Shown one piece after another: positions 1 to 7,304 of a stretch of 64,000 bases of DNA; the stretch's first letter is position 1; every line of letters begins with the position of its first letter. Origin of the DNA: CAVTJL01 sp963735065 (GTDB taxonomy: Bacteria; Pseudomonadota; Alphaproteobacteria; Geminicoccales; Geminicoccaceae); NCBI GenBank assembly GCA_963735065.1, contig CAVTJL010000001.1:1736001-1800000 (forward strand). Direction: 5' to 3'. The notes under the pieces were generated by a model. That model saw nothing but the letters and a program-made list of their open reading frames with translations, was not told the origin of the DNA and ran no database searches. Position numbers and translations under genes: made by a program.

Positions 1-184
1 CGACCGCATAGCCGACATAGCGGTGTGGTGCCTTGCCCGTGTTGAGGACAAAGCTGTTCAGCGCCACGCCCAGGACCACCGTCCAGTGGAAGATCCGCAC
101 GAGCGGATCCCACACTGGCACGGACGGCGCCTCACCCTGCCCGGCGTGTTGCGTCACCGCCGGTCGTGTAAGCTCGGTGGCCAC
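1..184 (-). CDS. Cytochrome b561-type membrane protein, N-terminus only (runs off left edge)
   Basis: A reading frame opens on the minus strand with GTG at 184 and stays open to base 1. After about 23 hydrophilic residues it reads VWDPLVRIFHWTVVLGVAL and then NSFVLNTGKAPHRYVGYAV, the signature start of bacterial cytochrome b561/b6-like proteins: a Trp-Asp-Pro motif, then a first membrane helix with the FHW histidine that usually ligates haem b. Such proteins pass electrons across the inner membrane. The gene starts four bases after the stop of the PepSY gene and runs the same way, so the two look co-transcribed; PepSY proteins are common partners of this cytochrome family. The start codon is an inference. 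The rest of the gene lies outside the window. Confidence 0.8.
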   Translation of the reverse strand, partial: MATELTRPAVTQHAGQGEAPSVPVWDPLVRIFHWTVVLGVALNSFVLNTGKAPHRYVGYAV

Positions 185-187
185 GGC

Positions 188-466
188 TCAATCCACGTTG
201 CTCTCGACGATCTCGCCGGTGACGGGGTTGAAGTAGACCTCGGCCTTCCGGCCCTCGGCGTTGTAGCCGTAGATCTCGTAGCAGCCCGTCGTGGTCTTCT
301 TGAAAACTTTGATTTTGCCGAAGCCCATGTCGGCGATCTTCTGCTTCATGACCTCCTCGCTGAGCCACTTGTCCTGCGGCTCGCTCGTGCAGTTGGGGCT
401 GGCCAGCGCCGCGGAAGAGAGGAGGCACAGCGCGCCTGCGGCAAGCAGGAGATGTTTACTGATCAT
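188..466 (-). CDS. Small periplasmic PepSY-domain protein
   Basis: A 92-residue protein with a Sec signal peptide (MISKHLLLAAGALCLLSSAALA) and a mature part of about 70 residues that reads like one PepSY fold: charged helix (EEVMKQKIADMGFGKIKVFK), then a strand pair (CYEIYGYNAEGRKAEVYFN) ending PVTGEIVES. Two cysteines, one near the mature start and one in the first strand, could form a disulphide. The start at 466 is preferred over the in-frame ATG at 478 because GAGGA stands 5-7 bases before it. The cytochrome b gene follows four bases downstream. PepSY domains are thought to modulate partner enzymes at the membrane; a role in regulating or assembling the cytochrome is inferred from position only. 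Confidence 0.75.
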   Translation of the reverse strand: MISKHLLLAAGALCLLSSAALASPNCTSEPQDKWLSEEVMKQKIADMGFGKIKVFKKTTTGCYEIYGYNAEGRKAEVYFNPVTGEIVESNVD

Positions 467-667
467 AGTATTCCTCATGGATCGGTACCCACTCGGCCAC
501 GATCATCGTGACGGCACCTCTCTAACGATCGCCACTGACAAAAACCTGACGGCCGGAAGGGCCGGTGCGAGCACGGGATTCTCGGTCAGGACCTCGTCAG
601 GTCACATCTCTATTGGAAAGCCGTCGCTCGCAGGAGCGAGGACCATTCCATCTGAGGAGACGGAGTC

Positions 668-1144
668 ATGAAGACCGTTCGCAACCTTCTGGCCGCAGGC
701 GCGCTCGTCGGTGTCTCGCTCGCTGCCGTGCCCGGCTTCGCCGGCGATACCCTCAATCCGCAGACCAGGCAGAACCTGGAGACGGCCATGCACGGCGAGG
801 CCTTCGCCAATCTGAAGTACCAGGCCTATGCCGAGCATGCGCGGCAGGGCGGCAATGCCAAGCTCGCCAAGCTGTTCGACGAGAGTGCCAACGTCGAGGC
901 CAACGAGCATTTCGACCGCGAGGCCGACGCGCTCGGGCTGGTCGGCACGGACCAGGCCAACCTCCTCGACGCCATGGCCGGCGAGCACTACGAGAACACC
1001 AAGATGTATGTCCAGTTCGCCGATCAGGCGGATGCCGTCGGCGACACCAAGGTGGCGGCGATGTTCCGTCAGATCGCGGCCGACGAGGGCGATCATTATG
1101 CGGCCTACAAGGCGGCCGCCGAGGAGCTGCGCGCCTCGAAGTGA
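668..1144 (+). CDS. Exported rubrerythrin-like ferritin-family protein
   Basis: A 158-residue protein with a Sec signal peptide (to about residue 25, ending VPGFAGD) followed by a four-helix rubrerythrin-like domain. Helix one has HGEAFANLKYQAYAEHA, helix two ESANVEANEHFDREAD, helix three GEHYENTKMYVQFADQA and helix four RQIAADEGDHYAAY. The paired Glu and E-x-x-H residues match the diiron ligands of the rubrerythrin superfamily. The C-terminal rubredoxin domain of classical rubrerythrins is absent, so this is the short, single-domain form. Rubrerythrins reduce peroxides or handle iron; an exported form would act in the periplasm. A GAGGAG-like ribosome site lies 8-14 bases before the ATG. The gene stands alone and is followed by a strong hairpin. 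Confidence 0.8.
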   Translation: MKTVRNLLAAGALVGVSLAAVPGFAGDTLNPQTRQNLETAMHGEAFANLKYQAYAEHARQGGNAKLAKLFDESANVEANEHFDREADALGLVGTDQANLLDAMAGEHYENTKMYVQFADQADAVGDTKVAAMFRQIAADEGDHYAAYKAAAEELRASK

Positions 1145-1207
1145 GCTGATGGCGCGGCGCGCCTCCTCGGGCCCGTGCCGCGTCCCTTGTCGCCATCATT
1201 CTCCGAA

Positions 1208-1238
1208 GCAGCGACGGTCTCCCCCAGGCCGTCGCTGC
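1208..1238 (+). terminator. Rho-independent-like terminator after the rubrerythrin-like gene
   Basis: A perfect 10-bp stem (GCAGCGACGG / CCGTCGCTGC) with an 11-base loop lies 63 bases after the stop codon and is followed by the T-rich CTCTGTTT. Position and shape fit a transcription terminator for the gene ending at 1144. Confidence 0.7.
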
Positions 1239-1298
1239 CTCTGTTTGCGTAGGATGGTCGGTGGCGGCGACGAGTCATAAGGCTGGATCAATCATAGG

Positions 1299-1325
1299 TT
1301 GACTTGGGGTCTATAATCCTATAAA
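1299..1325 (+). promoter_or_regulatory. Promoter of duplicated gene copy 1 (possibly leaderless)
   Basis: TTGACT at 1299-1304 and TATAAA at 1320-1325 are separated by 15 bases. The same arrangement, TTGACA-15-TATACA, precedes the second copy of the gene at 55 kb. The ATG at 1335 begins only nine bases after the -10 element, so the transcript would start at or very near the start codon. Confidence 0.5.
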
Positions 1326-1334
1326 CAGACCCAC

Positions 1335-2124
1335 ATGCCTCGCGTGCTCACCCGCTCCCCCATCAAGATGCCCGGCACCCGCCAGTGCCGGCTCGCCCGA
1401 CGTCTCGCCGCCGGTCTCTCCCCGGCCGAGATCAGAAGGCTCGACACGGCGACCGAGGAGGACATCGAGGCTTTTGTCAGCGACCGGGACCTCTCCCGCC
1501 TGGTCGAGCAGTATGCCGCGCGTCCGTGCTCTTCCTCTGCCCGAGCGGCAGGCCCGCCTGTTCGAGACGGCATGGCTGGAGCTCTCGAGCCTCATCGACG
1601 TCGGCGACCGCCGCGCGATGCTCTTCGTCGTCTACCAGGCGAACCGGGCCCGGCATCCGGTAAGGCACCTCGTCAAGCTCGTGGTCGAGCGCTTCGAGAA
1701 CGTGCGCCAGCCCTACGAGCGGCGCGACACGCCTTCGCCCGCCGGCTCCTCGCCCGAGACGATGCAGGGCTACGGCCAGCATCCGCTGGGCCCGGCGCAG
1801 GAGGCCATCAACCGCCTCGTCGACTTTCTGCCGGCGCAGGCGGGCGAGGCTGTTCTTGTCAGGGCCGAGCTCGAGCCGGCAGCGGCCGAGGCTCCCATCG
1901 AGGAGCCGGCTGCGGCACCCGAAGAAATTCCCGCCGGCGATGCTGGCGATCCCGCCTCCGCCGACGACGAGCCCCTTTCACCGCTCGCCGCCATGGCCCG
2001 GGCGAACCCGGCTTTGGCGGACTGGATCATCGCGCGCATCGAGAAGCGCCTGATCGAGCTGGGCGAGCCGCCCGAGCCCGACGACCCAAGAAGAATCGCC
2101 GGCCTAAAACCCCTCGGCCCCTAA
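1335..2124 (+). pseudogene. Duplicated gene of unknown function, copy 1, with a frame break near 1525
   Basis: I do not recognise the family. The first frame (from ATG 1335) encodes a basic start, then RRLAAGLSPAEIRRLDTA, which could be a small helix-turn-helix, and runs to LVEQYAA. The sequence then continues in another frame as VRALPLPERQARLF and a helical region (LIDVGDRRAMLFVVYQANRA, HPVRHLVKLVVERFENVR), then an acidic Ala/Glu/Pro-rich linker and a short helical tail (ALADWIIARIEKRL) to 2124. An extra base in the GCCGCGCGTCC stretch (about 1517-1524) explains the shift. A near-identical copy at 55113-55905 is broken within about 15 bases of the same place by a different insertion. An internal start at 1474 would give an intact 216-residue protein lacking the first domain. 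The true product could be that short form or a fused protein of about 263 residues. Confidence 0.6.
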
Positions 2125-2284
2125 CCGACAAAAAAGAGAAAAAAAGCTTCCTCCGGCTGTCGTGCAGGCGACGGCCCGCATGGGCGTGGCTCGTTTCAGG
2201 CGGTTGCCGCGGGCCGGGGAAGCGGACAAGGTGCGCGCGCCGGCGGGGGCCGGTCGGGGAGCATGGAGCGTGAAGGGGCCGGAC

Positions 2285-2755
2285 ATGAGCCTTGTCGAGA
2301 TGGTCGTCTCGGGTGTTGTCGCCACGCTCTTCATGGATGTCTGGCAGCGGATCGTGCTTCCCCCGCTGGGCGTGCCGCCCGGGAATTGGGGGCTGGTCGG
2401 GCGCTGGTTCGTCAGCGCCGGCCGGGGCAGGCTCTTTCCCGGCCCGGCGGCAGCGCTGCCCGCCGTGGCGAACGAGGTGGCGATCGGCTGGATCGGCCAC
2501 TATGCGGTGGGGATCGTCTACGGCATCGTCTACGTCCTCGTCGTTCGCTCCTGGCTCGGCCTCGAGCCCGGCCCGTTGAACGGCCTCGTGTTCGGCCTCC
2601 TCAGCGTGGTCGTGCCCTGGCTCTTCTTCATGCCGGCCATGGGCAATGGCATGCTGGGCAGCCGGACGCCCAACCCGCCCAAGGCCTGCCTCCTGGCCTT
2701 TCTGGCGCATGGCGTCTTCGGCCTGGGCCTGGGGGTGGGCGCCCTCCTCGCGTGA
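2285..2755 (+). CDS. DUF2938-family integral membrane protein
   Basis: A 156-residue, four-helix membrane protein. It begins MSLVEMVVSGVVATLFMDVW, continues with GNWGLVGRWFVSAGRGRLFP and has WIGHYAVGIVYGIVYVLVV and FGLLSVVVPWLFFMPAMGNG. The Asp-x-Trp near the start, the NWGLVGRW segment and the GWIGHYAVGI segment are typical of the DUF2938 family, whose function is unknown. The ATG at 2285 is preferred to upstream starts because residues before it are Arg/Ala-rich and unlike the family. It stands alone, downstream of the duplicated gene, with no sign of regulation. Confidence 0.75.
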   Translation: MSLVEMVVSGVVATLFMDVWQRIVLPPLGVPPGNWGLVGRWFVSAGRGRLFPGPAAALPAVANEVAIGWIGHYAVGIVYGIVYVLVVRSWLGLEPGPLNGLVFGLLSVVVPWLFFMPAMGNGMLGSRTPNPPKACLLAFLAHGVFGLGLGVGALLA

Positions 2756-2811
2756 CGGCAGCGGCGGGCCCGTCGCTGCGGCTTGTCACGCGATGATGAG
2801 CAAAAAGGCGC

Positions 2812-2837
2812 TTGGAACGATGCTCGTATCGTTCCAA
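2812..2837. promoter_or_regulatory. Palindromic operator-like site
   Basis: A perfect inverted repeat, TTGGAACGAT and ATCGTTCCAA, with a 6-base spacer GCTCGT. The length and GGAACGnnnnnnCGTTCC-like symmetry resemble operators of TetR-family repressors. There is no T-run, so a terminator is unlikely. It lies 56 bases before a small reading frame at 2893, but no repressor gene is nearby: the next gene is a convergent MFS transporter. Confidence 0.5.
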
Positions 2838-2892
2838 ACTAACCTGGGTTGGCGCGGGACGTCGCGCGTCGACCAGCATTGGGATCCGGGAC

Positions 2893-3066
2893 ATGATCGT
2901 TCTCGACTATCACGAGGCGGTGGCGCAGCTGCGCGCGGCGGCCTTGGCGGGGGCGCCGGCTGCCGGGCGGCGCCGGCCGCTGGGGGCCTCGCTGACCGCG
3001 GCGGACGGGCTGGCACGCCGGCTGGTGGGTCGCCTCTGGCTGTCGCTCGGCAGCCGGGCCTCCTGA
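2893..3066 (+). CDS. Small hypothetical protein behind the palindromic site
   Basis: A 57-residue frame beginning MIVLDYHEAVAQLRAAAL and continuing with a basic, Ala/Arg/Leu-rich stretch to WLSLGSRAS. GGGATCCGGG before the ATG offers only a weak ribosome site. No family is recognised, and composition alone could explain a frame of this length in such GC-rich DNA. The start resembles an amphipathic helix. It is listed because it is the only frame in the direction expected if the palindrome at 2812 is an operator. It could be the decayed front of a lost regulator gene. Confidence 0.3.
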   Translation: MIVLDYHEAVAQLRAAALAGAPAAGRRRPLGASLTAADGLARRLVGRLWLSLGSRAS

Positions 3067-3084
3067 TCCCGAGGCGGCGGGGGC

Positions 3085-4299
3085 CTAGCCGGTCGCCTGG
3101 GCCAGCCGCTTGTCCGTCTGGGCAGTGGGGGGCTGGGGCTCGACGCCGCGGCCCAGGGCCCACGGGCCCGCTGCGGCCACGCCCAGCGCCAGGATCGGCA
3201 CCACGCCAAGCGCGGCGGTGAGCCCGATATTCTGGGCCAGGAGGGCGATCAGCGGGGGGCCGGCGAGGAAGCCGGCGAAGCCGACGCTGGCCACGGCCGA
3301 GATCGCGGTCGCCGGGGCCACGCCCGGCACCGCCGTGGCCTTGCGGAAGATGATCGGCACGATGCCCGAGAGGCCGAGCCCGAGGCAGAGGAAGCCCAGG
3401 AGGGCGGGGATCGCCATGCCCACCAGGAGGGCGGTGCCGAGGCCCAGGGCCGCCAGAAGCGCGCCGCCCGAGGCGAGGACCGCGTCGCCCAGCCGGTCGC
3501 GCAGCGTGTCGCCGCGCAGCCGGCCGATCGTCATGCCGGTCGCGTAGAAGACATAGCCCATCGCCGCCAGGGTCTGGGGGGCGCCCAGCTCGTGTGCCAG
3601 ATAAAGCGCGCTCCAGTCGGAGGCGGCCCCCTCGCAGAGCATGGTGGCGAGGCAGATGACGGCCAGCACCGCGAGGCGGCCGCGCGGGCGCGTCATGCCG
3701 GGCTCGACCCCGCGGGGCAGGGCGGCCGCCGTCGCCGGCAGGGTGCCGCGTCGCGTCAGGACGAGAAGCGCCGTGGCGCCGGCGAGCAGCGTGAGGTGGG
3801 CGCTGGGGCCGAGGCCGAGCGCCACGAGCGCGCTGCCCGTTCCGGCGCCGGCGATGCCGCCGAGGCTGAACATGGCATGGAACGAGGCCATCACCGGCCG
3901 CTTGCGGTGCTCCTCGACGATGGCGGCGGTGGCGTTCATCGCGACGGCCACGCAGCCGTTGACGAGACCCAGGACGGTCAGGGCGGCGCTCAGCTCGATC
4001 ACGTTGCCGGCCAGCGCCGGCAGCGGGCTCACGAGGCAGAGCAGGAAGGCGGCGCCCCAGGTGAGGCGCGACGCGCCCAGGCGGGCGACGAGACGCCCGG
4101 CGGTCAGCATGGCGAGGATCGATCCTGCGGAGAGGCCGGTGAGCGCCAGCCCGATCTCGGCCGGCGAGAGCCCCAGCATATGCTGCAGCGCCGGCAGGCG
4201 GACGAAAAGGTTCGCCAGCAGGAAGCTGTTCAGCCCGAAGACCAGCGCCAGCGTCCGGCTGGCGGGTGTCTCCTTGAGGATCCGCAAGGTCCGGGTCAT
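3085..4299 (-). CDS. MFS transporter of the YbjJ-like group
   Basis: A 404-residue protein with twelve predicted membrane helices. Helix two to three carries LTAGRLVARLGASRLTWGAA, the G-x-L-x-D/R-x-x-G loop of the major facilitator superfamily, and GLSAGSILAMLTAG, and the second half repeats the pattern (GMTIGRLRGDTLRDRLGDAV). NATAAIVEEHRKRPVMASFH after helix four and FHAMFSLGGIAGAGTGSALV are typical of the YbjJ/fucose-permease-like branch. The substrate cannot be told from sequence. MTRTLRIL at 4299 is taken as start because the 17 residues upstream are Arg-rich and unlike the family. The gene is monocistronic and convergent with the small frame at 2893. Confidence 0.8.
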   Translation of the reverse strand: MTRTLRILKETPASRTLALVFGLNSFLLANLFVRLPALQHMLGLSPAEIGLALTGLSAGSILAMLTAGRLVARLGASRLTWGAAFLLCLVSPLPALAGNVIELSAALTVLGLVNGCVAVAMNATAAIVEEHRKRPVMASFHAMFSLGGIAGAGTGSALVALGLGPSAHLTLLAGATALLVLTRRGTLPATAAALPRGVEPGMTRPRGRLAVLAVICLATMLCEGAASDWSALYLAHELGAPQTLAAMGYVFYATGMTIGRLRGDTLRDRLGDAVLASGGALLAALGLGTALLVGMAIPALLGFLCLGLGLSGIVPIIFRKATAVPGVAPATAISAVASVGFAGFLAGPPLIALLAQNIGLTAALGVVPILALGVAAAGPWALGRGVEPQPPTAQTDKRLAQATG

Positions 4300-4706
4300 G
4301 CGCGTCCTGCGGTCCCGCTCTCTCCATTGGCACGTCGGTGCCGCCACCACCGCCGCCTACCACCCAGGCGCCCCGTCGCGCCCTTGCCCGATCGTAGCGG
4401 GCCTACGTGACAGCCATAGGACCCCACCGACGTCAAGCAAGACACGGCGGCCAACCGAGGGAACAACAAAAAACGACGATAGACCCCTAACGGTTATTTA
4501 CTCAACGGTCAGCATGACCAAACGTCCCACTTTTTCTCGTCCGCGCTGGCAGCTTTCACCGATCGGCCGACCGTTGTCGAGCGCGTGAGGCATGGGACTC
4601 TTGGCCATGTGCCAGGCAACTGCGTCGAGCGAGGGGTGCGCCCTCTTGTGCAGCCCGCGCGCCGGGTGGCCGGCGTCGGGATGGGGCCGCTCGCGCGCTG
4701 CGTCGC
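4300..4706. other. Intergenic stretch, nothing recognised
   Basis: 407 bases between the MFS gene start and the end of the next minus-strand gene. It includes a less GC-rich part around 4450-4550 that probably carries the MFS promoter, but I see no convincing -10/-35 pair, RNA or hairpin. Confidence 0.5.
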
Positions 4707-7277
4707 TCAGCGCCGGCCGTGGCCCCCGCCGCCGCCCCAGCCGCCCATCCGGTCGCCGAACCCACCGCCACCGAAGCGGTCGCCCCCGCCGCCGCCCCCA
4801 CCGCCGCCGAAGCCGCCGCCGTCCCCACCCGACCGGCCGCCCCAGCCGCCGCTCGAGAAGCTCTGGAAGCGGCTCTGGCCGTCGGAGCGGGCCTGCTGCT
4901 CGCTGTCCGCCCAGCCGGTGTCGGAGGAGGCGCCTTGCCAGCCGCCCGAGCCGAAGCTCTGCCAGCCGCCGCCCTGGTTGCGGTAGACGTTCCCATCCGC
5001 GCCGGCGAGGTAGCCGCCGTCGCCTGATCCGCCCCCGAATGTCCTGCTCTGGCCGGTGTTGGCGTTCGTCACCGTCGCCTCGCGCGAGACGCCCGAGCCG
5101 GTGGCAGCGCTGGTGTCGGTCGTGATCGAGCTGCCGCCGGCGGCCGTGGCGGTACGGCTGCCGCTATAGGATCCCGTGCCATTCTTGGCGTCGTAGCTGG
5201 CGCTGCTCTGCCCGCTCAGCGTGGCGCCGCCGGGGCCCGTGGCCGAGCCGCTGGCGCTGTAGGTCGAGGTCTCCGACCCGGCCTTGTAGCTGCCGCTGCG
5301 GTCGACGTCGCCTGTCGTGCCGCCGCCCGTGTCGAAGGTGCGGTCGATGCTGCTCGACTGGTTGCCGTTATAGGGGTTGAAGGTCTGCTTGGCCTGCACC
5401 GTGCCGGTCCCGCCGGTACGGTAGTCGGTGTAGCTGCCCGAATATTTGGTCGTCTCCTTGCCCGAGGAGTTGGTCGACCAGGTCTCCTTGCCCGAGAACG
5501 ACGTGTCGCCGTAGGTGCCGTAGACGTTCTGCTTGGTCGAGCCGCAGCAGTCGTTCCCGTAGTAGTCGGTCGTGTAGTAGACGCTCTCGCCCCAGCCATC
5601 GACGACGGAGGCCGTCGTCAGGCCCATCCCGTAGCCATAGGCCCAGCCGACGGCGGGATTGTAGACCGGCGTGGCGCCCAGCCCGTAGGTCTCGGGCGGC
5701 GCGTACCAGTAATTGTCCACCCAGGGCACATAGTCGTAGCCGGTGCCGTAGACGACGACCCCGTCGGACGAGGTCACGCTGCCGAGATAGCCCGGCGTGT
5801 AGCCCTCGTAGACCACCTCGGTGGTGGAGCCGTAGACCCGCACGAAGGTCACATAGTAGAGCCGCGAGCTGGGCGGGATCGTGTAGATCACCTCGGGCAC
5901 CGAGGTCGCGACGGACCACGGGCCCTGAAGCGAGCTCGCGGTGAACCAGATGCCCGAGCGCAGCGCATAGTAGCTGGTCTTGCTCACCTCGATGATGGGC
6001 GTGGGCGAGTTCACGACGAAGCGCAGCGGCGTGCCGGCGATCGGCTCGAGCTTCGGGGCGCCGTCATAGAAGGCCTGGAAGCTCGGCCCGTCCGCCAGCG
6101 GCACGGTCGCGGTCTGCGGGATCGTGTTCTGGATCAGCGCCTCCTTGGCCTGCGGCGTGCCCGCCACCGCGGCCAGCACCACGCCCGCCGGCGAGCTCGG
6201 GGGAATCTGCCGGAAGCTCGCCGGCAGCGCGTCGCTGGCGACGTAGCGCCACGGCCCCTGGAGCGAGCGGCTGCTGTACCAGCGCCCGGCGATCAGCACG
6301 TAGTAGTCGCTGCTGTCCGTATCGAGGAGCACGTCGCTCGTCGTGTTGATGGCCCACAGAAGCGGCGTGCCGCTCACCGCCTGCAGGTCCGGCTGGCCGC
6401 GGAACTGGATCAGCTCGGCCGGCCCGTGGGCGACGAAGATCGTGGGCACGAGCGTCGTGAGCGAGGGCTTCGGCGAGGCTTTGCCGCCGTCGAGCAGATC
6501 CACCGCGCCGTCGGCACGGAGCTGCTTCGCCAGCCGATCGGCGCCGGTCGGCACCGAGGTCGCCAGCGACCAGGGGCCGTCGACGGCGCTGGCCTGCAGC
6601 CAGCCGTCATAGACGTGCATGTAGTAGGTGCTGCCGACATCGGAGCGCAGGATCAGCGCCCGCGTGTTGATGACGCGAGCGAAGGGCGTGTCCGGCACCG
6701 GCCGCAGCACCGTCGGCCCGTCGATGGGCACGAGGATCGCCGGCGTGTTGCTGACGATGATCCGTGGCGGCCGATTGTCGACCCGCACACCTTGCGGGTG
6801 GACGCCGCTCGAGGCCGCGAGCGAGGCCTCGAGTCGGTCAAGCGCTATGGTCGGCGGCTGGCTCGGCAGCTTCTGCTGCAGCTCGGATCGATAGGCGGCG
6901 CCGTTGTCGGAGAGGGTCGGGAAGCTGGAGCGCGTGAGCTTCAGATCGGCCAGGGAGACCATGCGCGTCGAGCGGTCGACCCGCGTTCGCGCCGTGCCCC
7001 AGATGACGCCGAAAGCCTCGTTGCCGCCGGCTGTGGGCGTGGCGCCGACGGCGGCGCGGAAGTCGAGCCGGTTGCCCTGCCAGCTCTCGACCTGCGGCTG
7101 GTAGACGGCGAGCGAGGCGTCGGCCAGCTGGTAGGTGCGCGGCCAGGGGTCGGTGTTGGCCGGCAGCGCCGTCTGCGGCGGTGGCGTGAAGGATTGCTGC
7201 TCCTGATTGGCGCAAGCAGCCAGGAGCCCGAGCGCCCCGCACGCCGCCGACAGAACGATCCCACGCATGCCCATCAT
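4707..7277 (-). CDS. Very large Gly/Ser-rich lipoprotein with W-x-GPW repeats
   Basis: An 856-residue predicted lipoprotein (lipobox LLAAC, Cys near residue 22). Residues about 45-520 hold repeated modules with a Trp, a short linker and GPW: DGWLQASAVDGPWSLATSVP, GRWYSSRSLQGPWRYVASDA and GIWFTASSLQGPWSVATSVP, each followed by a beta-rich stretch. Next comes VVYEGYTPGYLG and a Tyr-rich region with a CCGST motif, then about 200 residues of Ser/Thr/Gly repeats (for example SYDAKNGTGSYSGSRT), and finally a Gly/Arg tail (GGWGGRSGGDGGGFGGGG). The protein is a tandem paralogue of the gene ending at 7305. Relatives are often annotated as autotransporter or carbohydrate-binding without experimental support. 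A cell-surface role is inferred; no catalytic motif is visible. Antisense frames across this repeat region are artefacts. Confidence 0.75.
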   Translation of the reverse strand: MMGMRGIVLSAACGALGLLAACANQEQQSFTPPPQTALPANTDPWPRTYQLADASLAVYQPQVESWQGNRLDFRAAVGATPTAGGNEAFGVIWGTARTRVDRSTRMVSLADLKLTRSSFPTLSDNGAAYRSELQQKLPSQPPTIALDRLEASLAASSGVHPQGVRVDNRPPRIIVSNTPAILVPIDGPTVLRPVPDTPFARVINTRALILRSDVGSTYYMHVYDGWLQASAVDGPWSLATSVPTGADRLAKQLRADGAVDLLDGGKASPKPSLTTLVPTIFVAHGPAELIQFRGQPDLQAVSGTPLLWAINTTSDVLLDTDSSDYYVLIAGRWYSSRSLQGPWRYVASDALPASFRQIPPSSPAGVVLAAVAGTPQAKEALIQNTIPQTATVPLADGPSFQAFYDGAPKLEPIAGTPLRFVVNSPTPIIEVSKTSYYALRSGIWFTASSLQGPWSVATSVPEVIYTIPPSSRLYYVTFVRVYGSTTEVVYEGYTPGYLGSVTSSDGVVVYGTGYDYVPWVDNYWYAPPETYGLGATPVYNPAVGWAYGYGMGLTTASVVDGWGESVYYTTDYYGNDCCGSTKQNVYGTYGDTSFSGKETWSTNSSGKETTKYSGSYTDYRTGGTGTVQAKQTFNPYNGNQSSSIDRTFDTGGGTTGDVDRSGSYKAGSETSTYSASGSATGPGGATLSGQSSASYDAKNGTGSYSGSRTATAAGGSSITTDTSAATGSGVSREATVTNANTGQSRTFGGGSGDGGYLAGADGNVYRNQGGGWQSFGSGGWQGASSDTGWADSEQQARSDGQSRFQSFSSGGWGGRSGGDGGGFGGGGGGGGGDRFGGGGFGDRMGGWGGGGGHGRR

Positions 7278-7304
7278 CGACCCCCCGCCCTTCCTTCTTT
7301 CCCG

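Noticed and set aside
2812..2837. The palindrome as a terminator
   Set aside because: No T-run follows on either strand, and no gene ends nearby in a fitting position: the MFS gene ends at 3085 and the DUF2938 gene 56 bases earlier.
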